Part shown: positions 25,430 to 33,036 of the stretch, piece after piece | How the letters are laid out: every line of letters starts with the position of its first letter | Position numbering within the stretch: the first letter of the stretch is position 1 | Assembly: GCA_016199245.1 (NCBI GenBank) | Contig: JACQHC010000134.1 | Coordinates: forward strand, 1 to 42,326 | DNA length: 42,326 bases | DNA from: Gemmatimonadota bacterium | GTDB lineage: Bacteria > Gemmatimonadota > Gemmatimonadetes > Gemmatimonadales > GWC2-71-9 | Direction of reading: 5' to 3' | Made by a program: the position numbers and the translations under genes | Notes under the pieces: model-generated | Told to the model about the DNA's origin: nothing | Database searches by the model: none | What the model saw: the letters and a program-made list of their open reading frames with translations, nothing else

Positions 25430-25462
25430 TTGTAAATCCGGCACATGGTGCCTATTTTACAA
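25430..25462 (+). promoter_or_regulatory. Palindromic promoter/operator of the DUF4143 ATPase
   Basis: A 33-base dyad centred on 25446: outer arms TTGTAAA/TTTACAA (7 of 7 pairs) and inner arms GGCAC/GTGCC (5 of 5). The same bases read as a promoter: TTGTAA (25430-25435), a 17-base spacer, and TATTTT (25453-25458). The ATG follows the -10 by 6 bases with no Shine-Dalgarno, so the mRNA is probably leaderless. A dimeric repressor bound here would cover the whole promoter. Confidence 0.65.
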
Positions 25463-25464
25463 CC

Positions 25465-26658
25465 ATGATTCTGCGTGCTGCTCGCGCCGTCGTAGCGCAA
25501 CGTCTCAAGCAGTTCCCGGTCGTCGCGCTCCTCGGCCCCAGGCAAGTTGGGAAGACCACGCTCGCGCGGCAACTTACCCAGGCCCGCGGAGCAACGCGGA
25601 GTCGCTATCTCGACCTCGAGCTCTCGGCCGATCTTGCCCGCCTGGCTGATGCCGCGTCCTATCTCGAGGCGCAACGCGGCCGGCTGGTTGTGCTGGATGA
25701 AGTCCACCGGGCACCGGAGATCTTCCGAGCACTTCGCGTCGTCGTGGACCGGCGCATCGAGGCCGGCGAACTGGCGGGGCAGTTCCTGGTGCTCGGGTCC
25801 GCGTCGCTCGATCTCCTGCGGCAATCGTCCGAAACCCTCGCCGGGCGTATCGCGTTCATCGAGCTAACGCCCGTGCGATTGGACGAGCTATCGACGACCG
25901 GGACAGACCTGAACGCACTCTGGTTGAGAGGAGGCTTTCCCAGAAGTCTCCTCGCCGCGGACGACCGGAGCAGTCTCCGCTGGCGATGGGAGTTTGTTCG
26001 CACGTACCTGGAGCGCGACGTCGCGGTGTTCGGCGCCCGCCTCCCTGCCGAAACGCTGCGGCGATTCTGGACCATGCTGGCGCACACGCAGGGGCAACAG
26101 GCCAATATCGCCCGGCTCGCCGCCGGTCTGGGGATCAGCGGACGGTCAGTCGGCCGCTACCTCGATCTCCTGGTGGACCTCTTGCTCGTCAGGCGACTCA
26201 CCCCCTGGGTCGGCAACGTGGGGAAGCGATTGGTCAAGGCGCCGAAGGTGTACGTCCGGGACAGCGGCATCGTGCACGCGTTGCTCGACATCGAGACGCT
26301 GGATGATCTCTACGGACATCCCGTGGCCGGGGCGTCATGGGAGGGCGCCGTGCTTGAGACCCTGATCTCGGCCGCCGGGACCGAGCGGGTCGCGTTCTAT
26401 CGCACTTCGGCGGGCGCGGAGATAGACCTGGTGATCGAGGGGAGCCGGGGGCGGCGCCTCGCGATTGAGGTCAAGCGTTCCTCAGCGCCGACCGTGAGCA
26501 AGGGGTTCCGAATCGGCGTCGACGATCTCCGGGCATCAGGGGGGATCGTCGTCTACCCAGGGGAGGAACGATTCCCGCTGGGCGGGGGGGTCGAGGCGAT
26601 GGGACCGGCGGACGCCGTGAAGTGGATTCGAAGGCGGGAGGGAACCTGCGGGCCCTGA
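25465..26658 (+). CDS. AAA_14/DUF4143 ATPase
   Basis: A 397-residue cytoplasmic P-loop ATPase. Walker A is GPRQVGKT (24-31) and Walker B LVVLDEVH (74-81). LGSASLDLL carries the sensor, then a winged-helix-like segment (IARLAAGLGISGRSVGRYLD), and a DUF4143 C-terminal domain ending with AEIDLVIEG...LAIEVKRS, a restriction-endonuclease-like E-D-ExK arrangement. The family is widespread in bacteria and archaea, often isolated, and has no settled function; roles in DNA transactions or mobile-element control have been suggested. It stands alone here, divergent from the ligase gene, under the palindromic promoter described separately. Confidence 0.85.
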   Translation: MILRAARAVVAQRLKQFPVVALLGPRQVGKTTLARQLTQARGATRSRYLDLELSADLARLADAASYLEAQRGRLVVLDEVHRAPEIFRALRVVVDRRIEAGELAGQFLVLGSASLDLLRQSSETLAGRIAFIELTPVRLDELSTTGTDLNALWLRGGFPRSLLAADDRSSLRWRWEFVRTYLERDVAVFGARLPAETLRRFWTMLAHTQGQQANIARLAAGLGISGRSVGRYLDLLVDLLLVRRLTPWVGNVGKRLVKAPKVYVRDSGIVHALLDIETLDDLYGHPVAGASWEGAVLETLISAAGTERVAFYRTSAGAEIDLVIEGSRGRRLAIEVKRSSAPTVSKGFRIGVDDLRASGGIVVYPGEERFPLGGGVEAMGPADAVKWIRRREGTCGP

Positions 26659-26724
26659 GCCCCGGGGCCACGTCACCGATCGAGACTCGCGCAAAAGCCC
26701 TCCGGCCCGCATTTTCTCGCCGAC

Positions 26725-29325
26725 ATGTCCGATCAACTCGCGAACCTGGAGTCCGTCCTTGCCGACCGCTATCGCATCGAGCGGGAGCTGGGCGCCGGTG
26801 GCATGGCCATTGTCTACCTGGCGGAGGACCTCAAGCACCACCGCCAGGTGGCACTGAAGGTCCTCCGCCCCGAACTGGCCGCGATCGTCGGGGCGACGCG
26901 GTTTCTCAAGGAGATCGAGGTCACCGCCAACCTCCAGCACCCCAACATCCTACCGCTGTACGATTCGGGGGAGGCGGAGTCGTTCCTCTATTACGTGATG
27001 CCGTACGTCCAGGGCGAAACGCTGCGGGACCGGCTGGCGCGCGAGAAACAGCTGGGCATCGACGAGACGATCGAGATCGTGCGATCGGTCGCCGCCGCGC
27101 TCCAGTATGCACACGACCGCAAAATCATCCACCGCGACATCAAACCGGAAAACGTGCTGCTGGTGGGTGGGCAGGCGCTGGTGGCCGACTTTGGCATCGC
27201 TCTGGCAGTCTCGCAGGCCGGCGGGACACGCATCACCGAGACAGGGCTCAGCGTGGGGACGCCTCACTACATGAGCCCCGAGCAAGCCATGGGCGACCGG
27301 GCAGTGGATGGGCGCAGCGATCTCTACTCGCTGGGCTGCGTGGCCTACGAGATGCTCACGGGGGACCCTCCGCACACGGGATCCACCGCCCAGGCGATCA
27401 TCGCGAAGATCGTGACCGAGGATCCAGCGCCGGTGACGGCGGCGCGCCCCACGACTCCGCCCCATGTTGCGGCCGCGGTGCACAAGGTGCTGGCGAAGCT
27501 GCCGGCGGATCGGTTCCACTCCGCCGCCGAGTTCGTGGATGCGCTGACCCGGGTTTCCACCGTGGCGCCGATAGCACCTGTCGCTGCGCCGGTGGCCGCG
27601 CTTCGTTCGCTGACCTGGCGGCTCGCGCTGCTGGCGCTGCTCGGGGTCGCCCTGGGCGCCGGGGCGATGCGGATGCTGCGGCCGGCGGCTGAACCGGGTC
27701 CGCTCGGCCGTTTCGCGATTCAAGTCGAGCCCACGACTTCCATCGGAACCGGCTTCGCGCAGCTCGTCGCGCTGTCCCCCGACGGCAATGTGCTGGCGTT
27801 CGTGGGCCGCGGGCCGCGCGGGAACCAGATCTTCCTGCGGGCGCTGTCCGATTCGATGCCGCGCCCGCTCGTGGGAACGGACGGGGGGTATGCGCCGTTC
27901 TTCTCGCCCGACGGGCGCGAGGTGGGGTTCTGGAGCCCTCAGCGGCTCCAGCGCGTACCCGTCGAGGGCGGAGCCCCAACGCTCATCGCCGACAGCGCTG
28001 GATCGTTCGCGGCGTGGACGATCAACGGGGACATCGTCTTCACGGATCCGGTCGGCCGCGCGCTCCATATCGTCGAGGCCAACGGCGCGCGGCGCGAAAT
28101 CACTCGCTCCGACACCGCGTTCTTCCTGGCCGTGAGCCCGCTGCCGGACGGTCGCGCCGTCCTGGCAGCGCGGTTGGCAGCCGGGCGCAATCGTTCGCGA
28201 ATTGTGGCCGTCACGCTCGCCGACGGCGGGTTGCAGGACGTTGGCCTGCCCGACGTGGTGATGGCGAAGTACGTCCCCACCGGCCACGTCGTGTACCAGC
28301 GGCGGCTCGGCGGGCCGCTCATGGCTGCCCCCTTCGACGCCGGCCGTCTGCTCGTGACGGGGGACGGTATTCCGGTTGCGCCGGGCGGGCGGATCACGTT
28401 CCGGGTGGTGGCGCAGTGGGACGCGGCGGCCAACGCCGTTGCCTATGTTCCGCCGTCGCCGCAAGAGCTCGTGCTGGTCGATCGCGCGGGGCGCGTGACC
28501 GTGCTGCAAGATGAACCCCGCGCGTACCATCACCCGCGGTTCTCCCCCGACGGGCAGCGCGTCGCGCTCGACATCACGGATGCGGACTCGCGGGATCTGT
28601 GGATCGTGCACCTGCGTGACCAGCGCATGTCGCGGCTCACGGTGGGCGAGATCGCGAACGATCCCTACTGGGGTCCGGACGGATCGCGGCTCGCGTACAC
28701 GGCGGCCCCCGGCACCGCGCGCAGCGTGTTCGTCCGCAACGCCGACGGGAGCGGCGCGCGCGATTCCGTGTTCGGGAACCAGAACGATTACTCGTCGGGC
28801 ACGTGGTCCCCGGACGGACGCATGCTGGTGGTGTCGTCCGCGCTGAGCGCGGGACTCTGGGCGGTGCAGCTCGACCATCCAACGGACGGCGGGCCGGTTG
28901 CGGGATCGCGGCCGACGGAGGCCTACCCCGCGTTCTCGCGAGACGGCCGCTGGCTGGCCTTCGTATCCGATGAGACCGGACGCCAGGAGGTGTACGTGCG
29001 GCCGTTCCCCGGCCCTGGCGGCCGTATCCAGGTTTCCGTGAACGGTGGCAGCGAGCCCGTCTGGACCTTCGACGGCCGCGAGATGATCTATCGCGAGGAC
29101 GCGGGCCCGAGCAGCCGGCTCATCGCCGCCCGGGTGCGCACGTCACCGACCTTCGAGGTCATTACCCGCACGCTCTTGTTCGACGTCGGCCACTACGTAG
29201 GCGCCGAGGACCACGCCAACTATGACGTCCACCCGAACGGGCAGCGCTTCGTCATGATCCGCAGCTCACAGGCGACGCAGATCCAACTGATTCTCAACTG
29301 GACGCAGCAGCTGCGAACTCGGTAG
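26725..29325 (+). CDS. Membrane Ser/Thr protein kinase with TolB-like propeller
   Basis: An 866-residue transmembrane Hanks-type kinase. Cytoplasmic kinase domain 16-275: Gly loop GAGGMA (23-28), K45, E63, HRDIKPEN (136-143) and DFG (155-157), all intact, so it should be active; the activation loop T-rich stretch GTRITETGLSVGTPHYMSPE is the likely autophosphorylation site. One helix at 297-317 is followed by an external beta-propeller of TolB/WD40-like blades (repeated LSPDG, FSPDG, WSPDG). This architecture is common in Gemmatimonadota and Acidobacteriota. The ligand is unknown. No clear ribosome site precedes ATG 26725. A hairpin lies between its stop and the convergent peptidase gene. Confidence 0.93.
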   Translation: MSDQLANLESVLADRYRIERELGAGGMAIVYLAEDLKHHRQVALKVLRPELAAIVGATRFLKEIEVTANLQHPNILPLYDSGEAESFLYYVMPYVQGETLRDRLAREKQLGIDETIEIVRSVAAALQYAHDRKIIHRDIKPENVLLVGGQALVADFGIALAVSQAGGTRITETGLSVGTPHYMSPEQAMGDRAVDGRSDLYSLGCVAYEMLTGDPPHTGSTAQAIIAKIVTEDPAPVTAARPTTPPHVAAAVHKVLAKLPADRFHSAAEFVDALTRVSTVAPIAPVAAPVAALRSLTWRLALLALLGVALGAGAMRMLRPAAEPGPLGRFAIQVEPTTSIGTGFAQLVALSPDGNVLAFVGRGPRGNQIFLRALSDSMPRPLVGTDGGYAPFFSPDGREVGFWSPQRLQRVPVEGGAPTLIADSAGSFAAWTINGDIVFTDPVGRALHIVEANGARREITRSDTAFFLAVSPLPDGRAVLAARLAAGRNRSRIVAVTLADGGLQDVGLPDVVMAKYVPTGHVVYQRRLGGPLMAAPFDAGRLLVTGDGIPVAPGGRITFRVVAQWDAAANAVAYVPPSPQELVLVDRAGRVTVLQDEPRAYHHPRFSPDGQRVALDITDADSRDLWIVHLRDQRMSRLTVGEIANDPYWGPDGSRLAYTAAPGTARSVFVRNADGSGARDSVFGNQNDYSSGTWSPDGRMLVVSSALSAGLWAVQLDHPTDGGPVAGSRPTEAYPAFSRDGRWLAFVSDETGRQEVYVRPFPGPGGRIQVSVNGGSEPVWTFDGREMIYREDAGPSSRLIAARVRTSPTFEVITRTLLFDVGHYVGAEDHANYDVHPNGQRFVMIRSSQATQIQLILNWTQQLRTR

Positions 29326-29326
29326 A

Positions 29327-29341
29327 GAGCGCATAGCGCTC
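29327..29341. terminator. Short hairpin between convergent genes
   Basis: GAGCGC-ATA-GCGCTC, a perfect 6-bp stem in the 14-base gap between the kinase stop and the peptidase stop. It probably serves both directions; there is no T tract. Confidence 0.4.
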
Positions 29342-31361
29342 AACGCGCCTCTGACACCTTCCGACTCAGCAACCACTGCGCGAACCACTCGAGGTTCCGC
29401 TTCATCGCGTCGAGCTGAAGCTTGGGCTCCTGGATGCCGTGCGGTTGGCGCGGATACACCACCATCTTTGCCGGCACACCCTGTCGCTTGAGCGCGTTGT
29501 ACAGCTCGTAGCCCTGTGACACGGGGACGCGGAGATCTTGCTCGCCGTGCTGGATCAGCGTGGGCGTGCTCACGCCCTTCACATTGAACATCGCCGAATG
29601 CGAGCGCCAGCGCTCGGACACGTCCCAGTACTCGCCGCCGAAATAGTCCGGAATGAACCCCGGGATGTCAGCCGTACCCGTGAACGACATGAGGTTGGTG
29701 ACACCCGCGCCAACGGACGCTGCTCTGAAACGCTTCGTCTGCGTGATGACCCATGACGTCATGTACCCGCCGTAGCTCCACCCCATCACGCCCAGTCGCT
29801 CGGGATCCGCGATGCCGCGCTGGATCATCGCGTCCACGCCGGACATGATGTCCTGATAATCGCCGCCTCCCCAGTCCTGGTAGTTGGCGTAGCGGAATTC
29901 CCGCCCATAGCCGCTCGACCCGCGCACGTTGCAGCGCAGGATCGCGTATCCCTCGGACGCGAACGCCGCGATCGGGTAGGCGCCGCTCCGCGCGATGAAC
30001 CCCTGCGTGAAGACTCCGGTGGGTCCGCCGTGTACGATGACGAGCAGCGGGACGCGCGCTCCCATCTGATACCCCACCGGATAGGTAAGCAGCCCTTCAA
30101 TCGCCTTGCCGTCCGGCGCTTGCCACGTGACGACCTCGGTGCGGCCGACCGGTGCTGACGGCAGCTCTTGTACGCGGCTCACCTGGGACGGCTTGAAGCT
30201 CTTGACGGAGCTGATCGCCGCCTCCGGCGGGCGATCGGCGGCCTGTGTTACGAACCCGACGTGGGTTCTCGTCGCGTTGAGCGCCACGCCACTGACCATG
30301 ACATCCGGGGTAGACACGTCGAGGGCCGGCTTCCCATCCACTGGCAACGCACTCAACCGATCCACGGTCCGAAACGTCTCGGTGACATAGACCAGCTTCC
30401 CGTCGCCCGACCAGCCGATGATGTTCGGCTGGCGATCGAAGCTCTCGGCCAGCGGGCGCGGCTCGCCTCCGGTCGCGGCCACGACGTGCACGCGCGCCGT
30501 GAAGCCCCAGGTGGGGGGATTGTCGCTCGCGTTGAAGGCGATCCACTTCCCGTCCGGCGAAAACGCCGGATCCGATTTCGCCGCGGCCATGGCCGCCAAC
30601 GAGCGTACGGCGCCGCTCTGCACGTCGACGACAGAAAGGTCGGCGCTCGTCCAATCATTCGGGCTCGGCGAGCTGGTGTGGGAGAACGCGATCGCCGACC
30701 CGTCCGGCGCCCAGGAGAGGTCACCGCCGCCGAACGGCGCGCCCACGTTGCGATCGGCGCCGGTGAGCTTGCGCGCGGCGCGCTTGCCCGCGGAGTCGGG
30801 TGCGAGGGGAATGACATACAGGCGTGAGAGCTTGACGTTTTCGCCCACCACCCGCGCGTCCCGCTGCTCTTTGTCTGCGACTTCCTCTTCTTCGGTCTTG
30901 GGATCCGGCATCAGGAACGCGATGTGCTTCCCGTCCGGAGACCATTGGAAGGCGCTGACGCCACCTTTTTCATCCGTGATTTGCTCGGCTTCGCCGCCAT
31001 CCACGCGGATGCGCCAGATGTTCGACTTGCCGGAGCGGGAGGACAGAAACGCGACCCACCGGCCGTCGGGCGACCACGCGGGTGCCGTGGCGGACTTGTC
31101 GCCATGAGTGAGCTGGAACGCGCCCGATCCGTCGGCGTTCGCGACATGCACATGCGTGAGCCACTCGCTCTTCTCGCCATCCATGACCGCGACGCCCACC
31201 TGGAATGCGACGCGTTGCGCGTCCGGCGAGACGGCGACGCCACTAACCGTCTTGACCTTGAGCGCGAGCTCCGGCGTCCATTTCTCCTGGGCCGCGGCCG
31301 GGCTCGCGACGACCAACGCCCCGGCCAAACAGACCGCGGCCGGCAGGGCCAGACGCTTCAT
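29340..31361 (-). CDS. Secreted S9 prolyl-oligopeptidase-family peptidase
   Basis: A 673-residue periplasmic serine peptidase with a Sec signal (ALPAAVCLAGALVVASPAAA). Residues 30-390 are a TolB/DPP4-like propeller with SPDG blades. The alpha/beta-hydrolase domain has catalytic Ser529 (GWSYGGYMTS), Asp609 (HGEQDLRVP) and His641 (RQPHGIQEP). It resembles acylaminoacyl-peptidase/dipeptidyl-peptidase members that trim oligopeptides. ATG at 31361 is preceded by AAGGTGG and gives the signal peptide; a longer frame to 31583 is rejected. It may feed peptides to the amino-acid catabolic genes that follow. Confidence 0.93.
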   Translation of the reverse strand: MKRLALPAAVCLAGALVVASPAAAQEKWTPELALKVKTVSGVAVSPDAQRVAFQVGVAVMDGEKSEWLTHVHVANADGSGAFQLTHGDKSATAPAWSPDGRWVAFLSSRSGKSNIWRIRVDGGEAEQITDEKGGVSAFQWSPDGKHIAFLMPDPKTEEEEVADKEQRDARVVGENVKLSRLYVIPLAPDSAGKRAARKLTGADRNVGAPFGGGDLSWAPDGSAIAFSHTSSPSPNDWTSADLSVVDVQSGAVRSLAAMAAAKSDPAFSPDGKWIAFNASDNPPTWGFTARVHVVAATGGEPRPLAESFDRQPNIIGWSGDGKLVYVTETFRTVDRLSALPVDGKPALDVSTPDVMVSGVALNATRTHVGFVTQAADRPPEAAISSVKSFKPSQVSRVQELPSAPVGRTEVVTWQAPDGKAIEGLLTYPVGYQMGARVPLLVIVHGGPTGVFTQGFIARSGAYPIAAFASEGYAILRCNVRGSSGYGREFRYANYQDWGGGDYQDIMSGVDAMIQRGIADPERLGVMGWSYGGYMTSWVITQTKRFRAASVGAGVTNLMSFTGTADIPGFIPDYFGGEYWDVSERWRSHSAMFNVKGVSTPTLIQHGEQDLRVPVSQGYELYNALKRQGVPAKMVVYPRQPHGIQEPKLQLDAMKRNLEWFAQWLLSRKVSEAR

Positions 31362-31396
31362 GACGCCACCTTCCTGACCTTTGTTCCGGATGGCTG

Positions 31397-32350
31397 CTAC
31401 GCCCGGGCGACAGCGGCGGGCTGTGGCACGTGCGTGAGCCACCGGTGTTTGTCGGGTCCGCGCCCGTGTACGATGTCCATGAAGCGCGACTGGATTCGCC
31501 GCGTGATCGATCCCGGGCGGCCGTCTCCCACGTGAATCTTGTCCACGCTGCGCACCGGGGTCACCTCCGCGGCCGTCCCGCACACGAACACCTCATCAGC
31601 CGCGTACAACATCTCGCGCGGGACCACCTGTTCGCGCACCGGCACGTCCAAGTCCCGCGCCAGCGTGAGCACCGTATCCCGCGTGATGCCGAACAGCCAC
31701 GTGCCATCCACGGCCGGCGTGATCAGCGTTCCGCGGTAGACGACGAACACGTTCTCGCCGCTGCCTTCGCTCACGAGACCGCCGGGTCCGAGCACGATGG
31801 CTTCCGCGTACCCGTTCAGCACCGCCTCCATCTTGACGAGCTGGCCGCTGTTGTAATGGCCCGCCGCCTTCGCCATCGCGGGAAATGTGTTGGGTTCCGC
31901 GCGCTGCCAGCTCGACACGCACGCGTCGATGCCGTTCTTCAGCCCCTCCTCGCCGAGGTACGCGCCCCAGGGGAAGCATGGGATGTAGGCCTCCACCGGC
32001 CCGCCCAGCGCATTCATCCCGGCTGTGCCGTAGCCACGTAGCACGCACGGCCGGATGTAGCACGAGTCGAGACCATTGCGGGCGATCGCGGCCAGCGCGG
32101 CTTCGGTGAGTTCGTCGATACTGTATTGCAGCGGGATGCGATAGATGCGGCAGGAGTCCTCGAGGCGGCGCAAGTGGTCACGCAGCCGGAACACGGCCGG
32201 CCCGTCGGGAGTGCTGTAGCAGCGGATCCCTTCGAAGACCGAGGACCCGAACGCCACGGCGGCGCTCAAGATATGAACTTTGGCGTCGTGCCAGGGGATG
32301 AACTCTCCGTCACGCCAGATCCATTCGGCTTCCTGGAGTTGATGAGCCAC
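31397..32350 (-). CDS. ilvE: Branched-chain amino acid aminotransferase
   Basis: A 317-residue class IV PLP aminotransferase that interconverts Val, Leu and Ile with their 2-oxo acids using glutamate. PLP lysine K161 lies in MAKAAGHYNSGQ. RCYSTPDG, IRPCVLRGYG and the phosphate-binding LVSEGSGENVFVVYRG are typical of IlvE. GTG at 32350 has GGAG 7 bases upstream (GGAGCAATCC); longer frames to 32557 lack this and are rejected. The segment FVCGTAAEVTPVRSVDK is the C-terminal cofactor loop. It lies 36 bases from the S9 peptidase gene, in the same direction. Confidence 0.93.
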   Translation of the reverse strand: MAHQLQEAEWIWRDGEFIPWHDAKVHILSAAVAFGSSVFEGIRCYSTPDGPAVFRLRDHLRRLEDSCRIYRIPLQYSIDELTEAALAAIARNGLDSCYIRPCVLRGYGTAGMNALGGPVEAYIPCFPWGAYLGEEGLKNGIDACVSSWQRAEPNTFPAMAKAAGHYNSGQLVKMEAVLNGYAEAIVLGPGGLVSEGSGENVFVVYRGTLITPAVDGTWLFGITRDTVLTLARDLDVPVREQVVPREMLYAADEVFVCGTAAEVTPVRSVDKIHVGDGRPGSITRRIQSRFMDIVHGRGPDKHRWLTHVPQPAAVARA

Positions 32351-32429
32351 GGATTGCTCCTCGGTTCGAGGCCGGACTTCGTAGCGCGGGCGGGGCTGAC
32401 TGCGGATGAATCTAACCCGCGGGGGCGAA

Positions 32430-32528
32430 GGGCGGTGAGGGGTAAGGGGCAAGGGGTGACGGCAAGTCGCTATCAGGGACAGTGCCGGCCCGCACCCCGC
32501 ACCCCTTACCGCCTTACCTCTTACCGCC
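32430..32528. repeat. GGTAAG-type two-arm repeat, second copy
   Basis: The left arm (32430-32463) carries GAGGGGTAAGGGGCAAGGGG. The right arm (32490-32528) is the inverse, CACCCCTTACCGCCTTACCT. They are separated by about 26 bases and could form one hairpin. The right arm supplies the TAA stop of the cupin gene, just as the copy at 11475-11543 supplies that of CtaG. Confidence 0.7.
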
Positions 32529-32889
32529 TCAGATACGCATCCGTCTTGTTGAGCCAATCGGTCCTCGGCGGGCAGAACACGTCCACGTCCAACGTGTCCA
32601 CCAGCGCCTCTGCCTTGTGCGGCACGTTGGATGGAATGTGGAGCACCTCGCCCGACCGGATCACAGGTCCCTCCTTTTCGTCCTCGCCGATCCAGAACTT
32701 CAGCGCGCCGTCCAGGACGTAGGTGAGCTGCTCGTTTTCATGCGAATGGCGCGGCACGACGCAGCCCTTCCTCAAGTACACATGGGCGAGCATCACGCGC
32801 TCGCCGGTGATCAGTCGCCGGTCGAGCAGGTCGTTCACCCGCTCCTTCGGCATGTCGTCCCAGCGATAGAAGGTGACTCCGCTGCTCAT
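32521..32889 (-). CDS. Small cupin-domain protein
   Basis: A 122-residue single-domain cupin. Metal-ligand candidates are H48 and H50 in RHSHENEQLTYVLDG, an acidic or Gln residue at 51-54, and H91 in HIPSNVPHKAEAL, the usual two-motif layout. A strong AAGGAG stands 7 bases before ATG 32889. Such cupins are often mannose-6-phosphate isomerase-like, dioxygenases or sensors; the substrate is not evident. It is divergent from the D-aminoacylase-like gene, with a structured 147-base spacer. Its stop codon is provided by a repeat arm. Confidence 0.85.
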   Translation of the reverse strand: MSSGVTFYRWDDMPKERVNDLLDRRLITGERVMLAHVYLRKGCVVPRHSHENEQLTYVLDGALKFWIGEDEKEGPVIRSGEVLHIPSNVPHKAEALVDTLDVDVFCPPRTDWLNKTDAYLRR

Positions 32890-32952
32890 GGTCACTCCTT
32901 GAGTCAATTCGGGGTGTCGACCAGATGCCTGCATCGTTGTCGGACGACGAGG

Positions 32953-32992
32953 GACGACAGACAGGGCGACAGAGGACTGTCGTCTCTCGCCC
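32953..32992 (+). promoter_or_regulatory. Interlocking inverted repeats upstream of a D-aminoacylase-like gene
   Basis: Stem one is GACGACAG (32953-32960) with CTGTCGTC (32977-32984). Stem two is GGGCGA (32964-32969) with TCGCCC (32987-32992). The stems cross, so they are either alternatives or a pseudoknot. They lie about 45 bases before the start codon. The regulatory role is inferred. Confidence 0.35.
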
Positions 32993-33036
32993 AGCGCGCC
33001 GCTCGGTGCTACTCTCTTCTTTCCGCGACCGAAGGT

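Noticed and set aside
26950-28878. 642-codon minus-strand open frame opposite the kinase
   Set aside because: Antisense shadow of a verified kinase/propeller gene.
31362-31583. N-terminal extension of the S9 peptidase
   Set aside because: It would place the signal peptide internally; ATG 31361 has a strong ribosome site and begins the signal.
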